From positions 910,001-974,000 of the forward strand of contig NZ_CP012024.1 of assembly GCF_001050115.1 (NCBI RefSeq): 64,000 nt of DNA, given 5' to 3'. This document shows positions 9,796 through 16,825 of the stretch, one piece after another. The notes under the pieces are model-generated. The model was not told the DNA's origin, did no database searches, and saw nothing but the letters and a program-made list of their open reading frames with translations. Position 1 is the first letter of the stretch. Every line of letters begins with the position of its first letter. The translations under genes were made by a program, and so were the position numbers. This DNA is from Bacillus smithii. Its GTDB lineage: Bacteria > Bacillota > Bacilli > Bacillales > DSM-4216.

Positions 9796-11211
9796 ATGGA
9801 TATGCAGTCCGAAATACTTGAGCTTGAACTGGATGCGATTGTAAAAAAATCAAAAGATAATATTGTGATTACAGACGGAAATGGCGTTGTGCTGCGCGCC
9901 AGCCCCAATAACTACGCCATTTATGGAAGCAGCACTGATGATTTAATTGGAAAGTCTGTTTATTAGCTTGAAGAAGATCATATTTTTTCTCCTTCCGTTA
10001 CGATAAAAGTTTTAAACGAGAGGAAAGAAGTGCGCGTCATGCAAAATACAAAAACCGGGCGTTCTGTTATGGCTATCGGTCTTCCCATTTTTGATCGATC
10101 GAATGAAATTATTCGGGTAATCAGCTTTTCACATGATTTAACGGAAATCGAACAATTAAAAGAGGAATTTAAACAATTACAAAAAAAGATTGAAAGATAT
10201 GAAACGGAAATTCAAGAACTTCGAGACAATGAACAAATCGAAGGCAATACTATTCTGAAAAGCAAAACCATCCAGCAAATCTGGCAGCTCATTAAGCGTG
10301 TTGCCAAAACAGATGCTTCGGTTGTCTTTTTAGGTGAATCCGGTGTTGGAAAAACTCACTTTGCTCGTGCACTTCATCAAGCAAGTGAAAGAGCAAATGA
10401 AGCTTTTATCGATGTAAACTGCAGTGCGATTCCCGAATCTTTATTTGAGTCTGAGATGTTTGGATATGAACCTGGTTCTTTTACAGGAGCCAGTAAAAAG
10501 GGCAAGACGGGGTTAATCGAACTAGCTGATCAAGGGACATTATTTCTTGATGAAATCGGTGAAATTCCTTTATCTATGCAGTCAAAATTGTTAAAAGTGA
10601 TTCAAGATAAAGAAGTCATTCTAATTGGAGGAGTAAGACCGAAAAAAGTCGATTTCCGTTTAATTACTTCAACCAATCAAAATTTATCGGAAATGATAAA
10701 ACATGGCTCGTTTCGACAAGATCTTTTTTACAGATTAAGTGTCATCTCGATCACCATACCTCCTTTAAGGGAACGGAAAGAGGATATTGCAATGCTGGCC
10801 TATTACTACTTGCAAAAATTCAATGAAAAGTATCGTATGAGAAAATCTCTTCATCCTGCAACGATTGATAAGCTTATTCATTACCACTGGCCGGGAAATG
10901 TGCGGGAACTTCAAAATATGATGGAACGCCTTGTAATTACTTCGGAAACCAATATCATCCATCCAGACAATCTACCCTTGGACATTCAAATGGATCGTAC
11001 ACAGAAAACAGATTCTTTATTATTGAAAAACATGAAAGGGAAAACTTTACGAGAAGCAATGGAAGAAGTAGAAATTTTGTGGCTAAGACGTGCCGTTAAG
11101 CAATGTAAAACAACATACGAAATGGCGGAATTCTTAGGAATCAGCCAATCCAATGTTGTCAGGAAGCTAAAAAAATATCGAATTAAGTTAAAACCATATC
11201 AACATTTATAA
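9796..11211 (+). pseudogene. PAS / sigma-54 interaction / Fis-HTH activator, broken by an in-frame TAG
   Basis: The reading frame starts at ATG 9796 after AAAGGTGA. It encodes an N-terminal PAS domain (about residues 10-120), a short coiled coil, a sigma-54 AAA+ domain (Walker A GESGVGKT at about 180-187, the sigma-54 contact loop as GSFTGA near 225-230, Walker B LFLDEIGEI) and a C-terminal Fis-type HTH (ISQSNVVRKLKKY). Codon 57 (9964-9966) is TAG inside the PAS domain, with clear homologous reading on both sides, so one base change such as GAG to TAG explains it. A GTG at 10030, after GAGAGGAAAGAA, could restart translation and give a 393-residue protein lacking half the PAS. No partner metabolic operon is adjacent. 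Confidence 0.85.
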
Positions 11212-11413
11212 TTCTCTCTCTCAATTGTAAGCAACTGCCACATTAATGGGACTTTATCCGAGATCTTTTTCATTTTGATTTCTACAAAAATTTATTGTGC
11301 ATATAACAAGTTAAAACAGTTCGTCTTTATCGGCATAAAACCTGTGTAATCGGCTCGACAAAATATATCTGTGGGGATGAAAAAAATTTGCACAAAAGAA
11401 TAGGATCAGAACT

Positions 11414-11441
11414 AAAAAATTCCCAATCAAACGATTGGGAA
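11414..11441 (-). terminator. Terminator downstream of yitK
   Basis: Read on the minus strand, TTCCCAATC-GTTT-GATTGGGAA is followed directly by TTTTTTAG. It lies about 60 bases past the stop of the YajQ-type gene and is oriented to end its transcript. Confidence 0.85.
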
Positions 11442-11501
11442 TAAATAATCTGATTCTTATAACCGGCATATGCTGAAAACGTGATGATGGATGTTTCGCC
11501 T

Positions 11502-11993
11502 TCACCGGAAGTTGACAAATTGGACATCGATCGGAAGATCCGCTTCACGGATGGCAGCGATGATTTTTTGCAGGTCATCTTTGTTTTTACCCGTGATACG
11601 GATTTGATCTTCTTGAATTTGTGATTTTACCTTTAAACCTGAATTTTTTACAATTGTGTTTATTTTTTTGGCGTTTTCTTTATCGATCCCTTGTATCAAT
11701 TTTGCCCGTTGGCGTACTGTACCGCCGGAAGCTCCTTCGATTTTGCCATAATCGATATTTTTAATGGGTACGCCTCGTTTAATTAATTTGCTTAAAAGAA
11801 CGTCTTTTAATTGATTGAGTTTAAACTCGTCATCTGAGACTAGTACCAGCTCATCTTTTTCAAGCGAAATATCGCTTTTGCTACCTTTAAAATCATAGCG
11901 GTTTTGGATTTCTTTTAGTGCAATGTTGATTGCGTTTGTAACTTCCGAAAAATCCACTTTTGATACAATGTCAAACGAATTCTCTTTTGCCAT
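11502..11993 (-). CDS. yitK: YajQ family nucleotide-binding protein (YitK)
   Basis: A 163-residue protein of the UPF0234/YajQ family, recognised by [24 protein letters not shown] at the N-terminus, NRYDFKGS (about residues 31-38) and the C-terminal VQFVNFR. The fold is two ferredoxin-like domains. Members bind nucleic acids or nucleotides, and a Xanthomonas homologue binds cyclic di-GMP; the role in Bacillus (YitK) is not settled. The start is backed by TCGGAGGTTG. It is a single-gene unit with its own terminator. Its place before yitS agrees with B. subtilis order. Confidence 0.92.
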   Translation of the reverse strand: MAKENSFDIVSKVDFSEVTNAINIALKEIQNRYDFKGSKSDISLEKDELVLVSDDEFKLNQLKDVLLSKLIKRGVPIKNIDYGKIEGASGGTVRQRAKLIQGIDKENAKKINTIVKNSGLKVKSQIQEDQIRITGKNKDDLQKIIAAIREADLPIDVQFVNFR

Positions 11994-12060
11994 GAAACAA
12001 CCTCCGACTATAAACGATTTCTTCCATTATAGTAAACAAATTGCAAAATCACAATCAATA

Positions 12061-12106
12061 AAGGGGGCCACATCCAGGTGAGAAAAACGCTGGATGCGGC
12101 CCCTTT
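12061..12106 (-). terminator. Strong hairpin between a small gene and yitK
   Basis: AAGGGGGCCACATCCAG pairs with CTGGATGCGGCCCCTTT (17-base arms, one internal mismatch). On the minus strand it is followed by a short T-rich stretch. It lies downstream of the 43-residue gene at 12151-12282 and upstream of yitK, so it probably insulates yitK. Confidence 0.7.
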
Positions 12107-12150
12107 AGCAATCACGACGGTCTGTAAAGACACCATAAGAGAAAGGTCGA

Positions 12151-12282
12151 TCATAAATGATCGGTTTTTTTCGAGTATTGGTTTTTCCCTGCTTCTCGGT
12201 TTTTCTCTTCTAAAATGTTCTTTTCTTCACGAGATGCTTGCCGATCTCTTGCTTTTTTGTCATTGTCGGATGTTCTTGGCAT
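12151..12282 (-). CDS. Small highly charged protein of 43 residues, unknown function
   Basis: The frame runs from ATG (complement of 12280-12282) to TGA (complement of 12151-12153), preceded by a strong GGAAGGAG site seven bases away. The peptide begins MPRTSDNDKKARDRQASR and is almost entirely hydrophilic. It is rich in Lys, Arg, Glu and Asn, has no Cys, and has few hydrophobic residues (a single ILE stretch). The composition resembles small acid-soluble or other Bacillus spore-associated small proteins, but I cannot place it in a named family. A hairpin terminator follows, so it is a self-contained unit. The strong ribosome binding site and the terminator make it likely to be real. Confidence 0.65.
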   Translation of the reverse strand: MPRTSDNDKKARDRQASREEKNILEEKNREAGKNQYSKKTDHL

Positions 12283-12393
12283 GATTTTTCTCCTTCCTTC
12301 ACATTTTCAGGGATAGTATCACCCAAAAAGTTGATAATATGTGTAACAGGAACGGAGAACGGAATATGTTAGATCTTTAGTGTTGATGACATA

Positions 12394-13263
12394 TTAAAAG
12401 TCGCTTTTTCTAAGTTCGTTCAAAAAGAAAATAGCCAAAGTACCAGGCCCGGCGTGGGAACCGATGGCCCCTCCGATTGAGTGAATGAAAAAATGTCGGC
12501 ATCCAAAGCGCTCTTCGATCATTTGTTTTACTTCGAGCGCGGTTTGTTCGTCGTCGCCGTGACTGATTCCAATCATTTGGGATGAAAGATCCGCTCCGCG
12601 CTCTTCCATTAAATCAAGCATCCGCTTAAACAGTTTTTTTCGGCCTCGGATTTTTTCGATCGGCACTAATTTTCCGTCCTCCACATGCAGAAGCGGCTTG
12701 ATATTTAGGAGACCACCTAAGAAAGCGGAGGCCCGGGATAATCTTCCGCCTCTTGCCAGAAAATCTAAATCTTCTACCGTAAAAAGATGCTCCATATGCC
12801 GGCAGCGGAATGTGATCTCTTCGACAATGGATTCTTTTGAGGCGCCGCTTTCTAACATTTTAGCGGCTTCGATCACTGCCAGCCCTTGGCCGAGAGACGC
12901 ACATTTAGAGTCAATAATGGTGAGATCAAGGGATGGATAAGTTTCTTTCACTTGATCCCGGATCATGACCGCCGTTTGATAGGTACCGGATAATTCGGAG
13001 GAAAAAGCAATATAAATACCTGAATCCCCGCTTTCAGCAAGCTCTGTAAAATGCTTCATAAAAAAGTCGGGAGAAGGCTGTGAAGTACTGGGAGATGCTC
13101 CATTCCGAATCGCATCATGAATGGTTTTGGGATCAATTGAAAGGATATCTTCATATGCCTTGTTTTCTAATTGAACGATCAACGGTATTAACGTAACGGA
13201 ATGCTCCTGAAAAAAAGAAAGCGGAAGATCACTGCCGCTGTCGGTAAATAAACGAATTGCCAT
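12394..13263 (-). CDS. yitS: DegV family fatty-acid-binding protein (YitS)
   Basis: A 289-residue DegV-fold protein. MAIRLFTDSGSDLP is the typical N-terminus. TSQPSP (about residues 59-64), the GLAVIEAAK and FTVEDLDFLARGGRLSRA helices, and the C-terminal SIGGAIGSHAGPGTLAIFF complete the family signature. DegV proteins bind one fatty acid in a cleft, and some serve the FakA/FakB fatty acid kinase pathway. No FakA homologue is nearby, so the acceptor kinase would be elsewhere. Start is supported by GTAGGTGATT. It is divergent from yitT, as expected for the yitS-yitT pair. Confidence 0.92.
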   Translation of the reverse strand: MAIRLFTDSGSDLPLSFFQEHSVTLIPLIVQLENKAYEDILSIDPKTIHDAIRNGASPSTSQPSPDFFMKHFTELAESGDSGIYIAFSSELSGTYQTAVMIRDQVKETYPSLDLTIIDSKCASLGQGLAVIEAAKMLESGASKESIVEEITFRCRHMEHLFTVEDLDFLARGGRLSRASAFLGGLLNIKPLLHVEDGKLVPIEKIRGRKKLFKRMLDLMEERGADLSSQMIGISHGDDEQTALEVKQMIEERFGCRHFFIHSIGGAIGSHAGPGTLAIFFLNELRKSDF

Positions 13264-13390
13264 ATATAATCACCTACCAATCAAAAGTTGTTAACCTTAG
13301 TGTATCTATTCTTTTTCCCCTTGACAATGCTTATGGAAAGAGCATAAGGTGAATAAGTACATCAGGCAAGATCAATCAGGAGGAAACAAA

Positions 13391-14245
13391 ATGGATACCA
13401 TCAAAATAGGGAATGAGGCAAAAAAAATCGTAATTGTCGTATTCGGTGCTTTTTTAAACGCACTGGCAATGAATTTATTTTTAATTCCAGCAAACGTATA
13501 TTCTAGCGGGTTTACCGGTATTTCGCAATTATTGTCCAATCTTTTGCAGGAGTTTACGAAGATTCACATTTCGACAGGTATCTTTTTATTGATTTTAAAT
13601 ATTCCGGTGGCCATTTTGGGTTGGAAAAAAGTTGGAAAATCTTTCACCTGTTACAGCTTTCTCTCTGTAGTGTTGATGTCTTTTTTTCTTCAGTTTCTCC
13701 CGGTTAAAGCGTTGTCTCATGATATTTTACTGAATGCTGTTTTTGGAGGCGTGATAGCGGCTGTCGGGATCGGTTTGACACTTAAATACGGGGCCTCCAC
13801 TGGAGGTCTTGATATTATCGCGATGGTCCTTTCCCGCATGAAAGATAAGCCGGTTGGCACTTATTTTTTTCTGATGAATGGGGCTATTGTTTTGACAGCG
13901 GGATACGTATTTGGATGGGAAAAAGCGCTTTATACGATTGTTTCTTTATACGTTTCCACCCGAGTCATTGATGCGATCCATACTCGATACGCAAAATTGA
14001 CAGCCATGATTGTCACGGACAAGCCGGAAGAAATGAAACAAGCGATTTACAGAAAACTGGTCAGAGGAATAACGGTTGTTCCGGCGAAAGGGGCTTTTTC
14101 CAATAAAGAGAAACAAATGATGATGATCGTGATCACACGCTATGAATTGTACGATTTGAAAAAAATCATTCAAAGTGTCGACCCCAAGGCTTTTACCAAT
14201 ATTGTGGAAACAGCGGAAGTGGTCGGCTTCTTCCGAAAAGACTAA
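13391..14245 (+). CDS. yitT: YitT family membrane protein (DUF161/DUF2179)
   Basis: A 284-residue protein with five to six N-terminal membrane helices and a C-terminal cytoplasmic DUF2179 domain (about residues 215-284, ending VVETAEVVGFFRKD-like). Hallmarks are NALAMNLFLIPANVYSSGFTG near the start and KYGASTGGLDIIA at about 135-147. The substrate of these proteins is unknown. The start at 13391 follows AGGAGGAAAC; an upstream in-frame ATG at 13349 has no proper site. Paired with the divergent degV gene yitS, as in B. subtilis. Confidence 0.92.
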   Translation: MDTIKIGNEAKKIVIVVFGAFLNALAMNLFLIPANVYSSGFTGISQLLSNLLQEFTKIHISTGIFLLILNIPVAILGWKKVGKSFTCYSFLSVVLMSFFLQFLPVKALSHDILLNAVFGGVIAAVGIGLTLKYGASTGGLDIIAMVLSRMKDKPVGTYFFLMNGAIVLTAGYVFGWEKALYTIVSLYVSTRVIDAIHTRYAKLTAMIVTDKPEEMKQAIYRKLVRGITVVPAKGAFSNKEKQMMMIVITRYELYDLKKIIQSVDPKAFTNIVETAEVVGFFRKD

Positions 14246-14344
14246 AACATCAAGCTGAATTCCAGACAGTGGAATCTATATGTATCGCCGTTCGCATTAT
14301 AAACAGCAGCAAATCTTTTCCATAAAATTGGATGAGGAAGAGTC

Positions 14345-14430
14345 TGGGCCGGTTCAAGCAGGACTGTGATATGAGCCGCTCAAGCAGGCTCCGTCCTGTA
14401 TGAATGACGGGCCCCTTGCGCGGCTTGAAG
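14345..14430. other. Candidate structured RNA or complex hairpin after yitT
   Basis: Nested complementary segments are visible: TTCAAG (14353-14358) with CTTGAA (14424-14429), CAGGAC (14359-14364) with GTCCTG (14393-14398), and GAGCC (14373-14377) with GGCTC (14387-14391). Together they make a three-stem cloverleaf-like fold, markedly more GC-rich than the surrounding intergenic DNA. No T-run follows, so it is not a simple terminator, and it does not match a tRNA. The interval 14246-14522 has no convincing protein gene. Confidence 0.35.
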
Positions 14431-14522
14431 GCTGGTATTAAGAAAGGGTGTATTTCGTTAGACAAGTATTGTATTTCCTTGACGTTTTTTAGTTCAGCTG
14501 AAAGTTCGTGATGATATCGTAG

Positions 14523-14672
14523 CTAAATTTCTTCTATGTCATTTCGGGAACTGTTCATTTTTGCGGCTTCTGCTTCGGCATATGTCATATGGTAGGGAAT
14601 TTTCAATGCATGTTGTTGAACGGAGTTTTTCCCGTCATGGATAAATCGTTTTGATTTATTCCGTTTGCCCAT
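14523..14672 (-). CDS. Small basic protein of 49 residues, unknown function
   Basis: The frame runs from ATG (complement of 14670-14672) to TAG (complement of 14523-14525), with AAAGGGGTGG seven bases before the start. The peptide starts MGKRNKSKRFIHDGKNS and ends in an acidic tail (NDIEEI). The middle is an Ala/Glu-rich helix-like segment (MTYAEAEAAKMN). The basic N-terminus and small size recall Bacillus small spore or YfhD-like proteins, but no family is assigned. It lies between yitT and yitV on the opposite strand. Confidence 0.6.
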   Translation of the reverse strand: MGKRNKSKRFIHDGKNSVQQHALKIPYHMTYAEAEAAKMNSSRNDIEEI

Positions 14673-15034
14673 TCGATCCACCCCTTTTTATTGATGAACG
14701 AAAATTCGTTCTTTTACATTGTTCCTCATCATCTAGTGCTCCACACACGTACTTTCTCCCTGCCTTTCCAGCTCCTGCATCGTTCGTTCATGGGTGCGAG
14801 AATGTTTTTTTGGTCATCATCGATCGGCCTGAGGAATCGCATTTTATGTCATGAATCATTTGCAAAAGTCCCTTTTTTTTTACCCACCACTCTGTCAGAT
14901 TAGGTTGTTTTTAATCTATTCATAAAATTGATTCAACATGACGAACGAAGAAATAAGAAAAATGAAAAAAGTATAGGAAATTTTTGGACTCTCGATTATG
15001 ATACATAAAGAAAGGGAAGGGAGGATTCGTCAAA
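14673..15034. other. Intergenic stretch of about 360 bases before yitV, no supported gene
   Basis: It separates the minus-strand 49-residue gene from yitV and must hold both their promoters. Short open frames exist on both strands but lack ribosome binding sites, and their codon use does not look protein-like. No hairpin terminator or known riboswitch was recognised. Confidence 0.5.
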
Positions 15035-15796
15035 ATGATGATCGTTCGAAAAGAATATGTGAACAATATTCCGGTCTTGCATGTAGTGAAACAATCATTG
15101 TTGGATCAAAAAATACCGTTCATCATATTCATCCATGGTTTTCAAAGTGCAAAAGAACATAATCTTCATTACGCTTATTATCTAAGCGAAAAAGGATATC
15201 GGGTTGTTTTGCCGGAAGCCTCTTTTCATGGAGAGAGGGAAGAATCCATATCGGAAAGGGACCTAACGTATCGATTTTGGGACATTGTGGTAAACACCAT
15301 CCAAGAAATAGAAGCGATTAAAAATCATTATGAACAAAGGATAGATGAGGATCGGATTGGCGTTGCCGGCACATCCATGGGAGGAATAGTGACTTTAGGA
15401 GCTTTAACACAGTATTCTTGGATTAAGGCGGCCGTCAGTTTGATGGGGTCTCCGGTGTATGAGGATTATGCCCGCCGGCAAATCAGCGAAATTCAAAAGC
15501 GTGGATACCATATTCCTTTTACGGAAAAGGAATTGGAAAAAACCTTTAATAGGCTGCGGACCTACGATTTAAGCCAGCAGCCGGAAAAACTCAAAGGGCG
15601 TCCTTTGATGTTTTGGCACGGAAAAAATGACCCGATCGTTCCTTTTCAAAATGCCTATGATTTTTATTTGTCCAACCGGGATCAATATGAAAATCATCCC
15701 GAAGACTTCTTTTTTATGCTGGACGAACAAAGCGGCCATAAAGTGTCTCGTTCCGGAGTATTAAAAACAGTGGAATGGTTTTCCGAAAAACTGTAA
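15035..15796 (+). CDS. yitV: Alpha/beta hydrolase (YitV-type esterase)
   Basis: A 253-residue serine hydrolase. The fold markers are FIHGF (oxyanion region, about residues 31-35), the nucleophile elbow GTSMGG (about 112-117, catalytic Ser114), GKNDPIVP near residues 195-202 with the acid residue, and GHKVSRSG near 233-240 with the catalytic His. It corresponds to B. subtilis YitV, a putative esterase of the dienelactone hydrolase/prolyl oligopeptidase type with unknown substrate. Start follows AAGGGAGGATT. It is followed 75 bases later by yitW on the same strand. Confidence 0.88.
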   Translation: MMIVRKEYVNNIPVLHVVKQSLLDQKIPFIIFIHGFQSAKEHNLHYAYYLSEKGYRVVLPEASFHGEREESISERDLTYRFWDIVVNTIQEIEAIKNHYEQRIDEDRIGVAGTSMGGIVTLGALTQYSWIKAAVSLMGSPVYEDYARRQISEIQKRGYHIPFTEKELEKTFNRLRTYDLSQQPEKLKGRPLMFWHGKNDPIVPFQNAYDFYLSNRDQYENHPEDFFFMLDEQSGHKVSRSGVLKTVEWFSEKL

Positions 15797-15871
15797 TCAG
15801 AATGAATGATTTGATTACTACCGTAGGTTTTGATTAAAATAGTGTTAAATAACGAAAAAGGAGTGAGGGAA

Positions 15872-16183
15872 GTGGATGAGGCTTTAAAAGAGAATATTCT
15901 CGGTGCACTTGAACAGGTCATCGATCCGGAAATCGGCATTGATGTTGTGAATCTTGGCCTAGTTTATGGTATAGATATGGACGAAGAAGGAAAAGCAACG
16001 ATCACGATGACTTTGACAGCAATGGGATGTCCGCTTGCTTCCACCATTGTGGATCAAGTGAAATATGCGTTGAGCGATATTCCTGAAATTAAGGATGTCG
16101 ATGTGAATATCGTTTGGAATCCACCGTGGACAAAAGATCGAATGTCTCGCTACGCTAAAATCGCATTAGGAATTCCTGATTAA
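15872..16183 (+). CDS. yitW: YitW, MIP18/DUF59 family iron-sulfur assembly factor
   Basis: A 103-residue DUF59 protein related to SufT and MIP18, which help mature Fe-S clusters. Visible family blocks are VIDPEIGIDVVNLGLVY (about residues 14-30), MTLTAMGCPLAS (about 48-59, with the conserved Cys) and VWNPPWTKDRMS (about 80-91). The start is the GTG at 15872 after AAAAGGAG; starting further upstream would add residues absent from relatives. Synteny with yitV agrees with B. subtilis. A strong terminator follows. Confidence 0.9.
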   Translation: MDEALKENILGALEQVIDPEIGIDVVNLGLVYGIDMDEEGKATITMTLTAMGCPLASTIVDQVKYALSDIPEIKDVDVNIVWNPPWTKDRMSRYAKIALGIPD

Positions 16184-16249
16184 TCAATAAATCTTTGTAT
16201 AGTTCCAAAGAAAATCGTTTATAGAAGTGGAACTGATGAGTAAGAATAA

Positions 16250-16281
16250 CCACCTGCGCATTGGTGCGCAGGTGTTTTTTC
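16250..16281 (+). terminator. Terminator of the yitVW unit
   Basis: CACCTGCGCA-TTGG-TGCGCAGGTG followed by TTTTTT, a near-perfect ten-pair stem, about 65 bases after the yitW stop. Confidence 0.9.
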
Positions 16282-16483
16282 TGTAAATGAATGAACCATC
16301 CGACAAATGATTCGTCCATTATTGTCGTCCTGGCAAAAATATTTGCTCCTTCTATCTAAAGGTTGGGCACCTTTTATATTCATTTTCTCGCATGTGTTTT
16401 TTATTGGAAACAACGAGTAATGATAATGGTTGGACTGGATGACGAAAATAACCGTGTATAGATAATGGCGGGAGGCAAATTCT

Positions 16484-16588
16484 ATGTACAGGCGCAATTA
16501 TGCGTCAAAAAACAACGTCGTTTATGCGGAGGGGGCATACGTTGGGACAAAAAAGGCAATTTCATCCCGGAGAAAAAGCGCCAAATAA
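16484..16588 (+). CDS. Possible 34-residue leader ORF overlapping the yjzC start
   Basis: ATG at 16484 has an excellent GGGAGG site eight bases upstream, better placed than that of yjzC. The frame runs 34 codons to TAA at 16586-16588, overlapping the first 47 bases of yjzC in another frame. The peptide begins MYRRNYASKNNVVYAEGAY and is basic. It could be a translated leader that couples to yjzC, a separate small protein, or chance. Nothing but the ribosome binding site and frame supports it. Confidence 0.35.
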   Translation: MYRRNYASKNNVVYAEGAYVGTKKAISSRRKSAK

Positions 16589-16721
16589 CGGAATTTATGT
16601 AGAAGTAGGGGATACCGGAAGCAATGTGGTGAATCCAAAGCAAATAAAATTGGCAAAAGGCGACCGATTCCCGGAAAACTCAAATGACGAACGAATATGG
16701 ACGTATAAACGGAAACCGTAA
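16542..16721 (+). CDS. yjzC: YjzC family small protein
   Basis: A 59-residue protein matching the Bacillus YjzC family: it reads GQKRQFHPGEKAPNNGIYVE at the start, then VGDTGSNVVNPKQIKLAKGD and RFPENSNDERIW. The function of the family is unknown. The start is taken as TTG at 16542 after GGAGGGGG, which reproduces the MGQ-type N-terminus of relatives. It lies directly upstream of clpB, an arrangement common in Bacillaceae that retain clpB. Confidence 0.85.
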   Translation: MGQKRQFHPGEKAPNNGIYVEVGDTGSNVVNPKQIKLAKGDRFPENSNDERIWTYKRKP

Positions 16722-16733
16722 TGTACGACAAGC

Positions 16734-16758
16734 AAGCCATCCGGAGACGGATGGCTTT
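16734..16758 (+). terminator. Hairpin after yjzC
   Basis: AAGCCATCCG-GAGA-CGGATGGCTT with a tetraloop, followed by only three Ts. It is a probable terminator or attenuator between yjzC and clpB. Confidence 0.6.
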
Positions 16759-16825
16759 ACAGTTAAATCGGAAAAGTGAATAATGAATGTTGGAAAAGGA
16801 ATGAAAAACGGATGGAGGGACCCAT

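Noticed and set aside
14340-14430. tRNA-like cloverleaf
   Set aside because: No T-loop GTTCGA motif, no acceptor-stem pairing of the right length and no CCA-proximal pattern.
14250-14465. 71-codon minus-strand frame after yitT
   Set aside because: It runs through the GC-rich structured region, lacks a ribosome binding site and overlaps complementary stems; a structured RNA explains the sequence better.
16760-16825. Heat-shock operator (CIRCE or CtsR) before clpB
   Set aside because: Neither TTAGCACTC-N9-GAGTGCTAA nor the GGTCAAA-type CtsR direct repeat is present in the upstream stretch.
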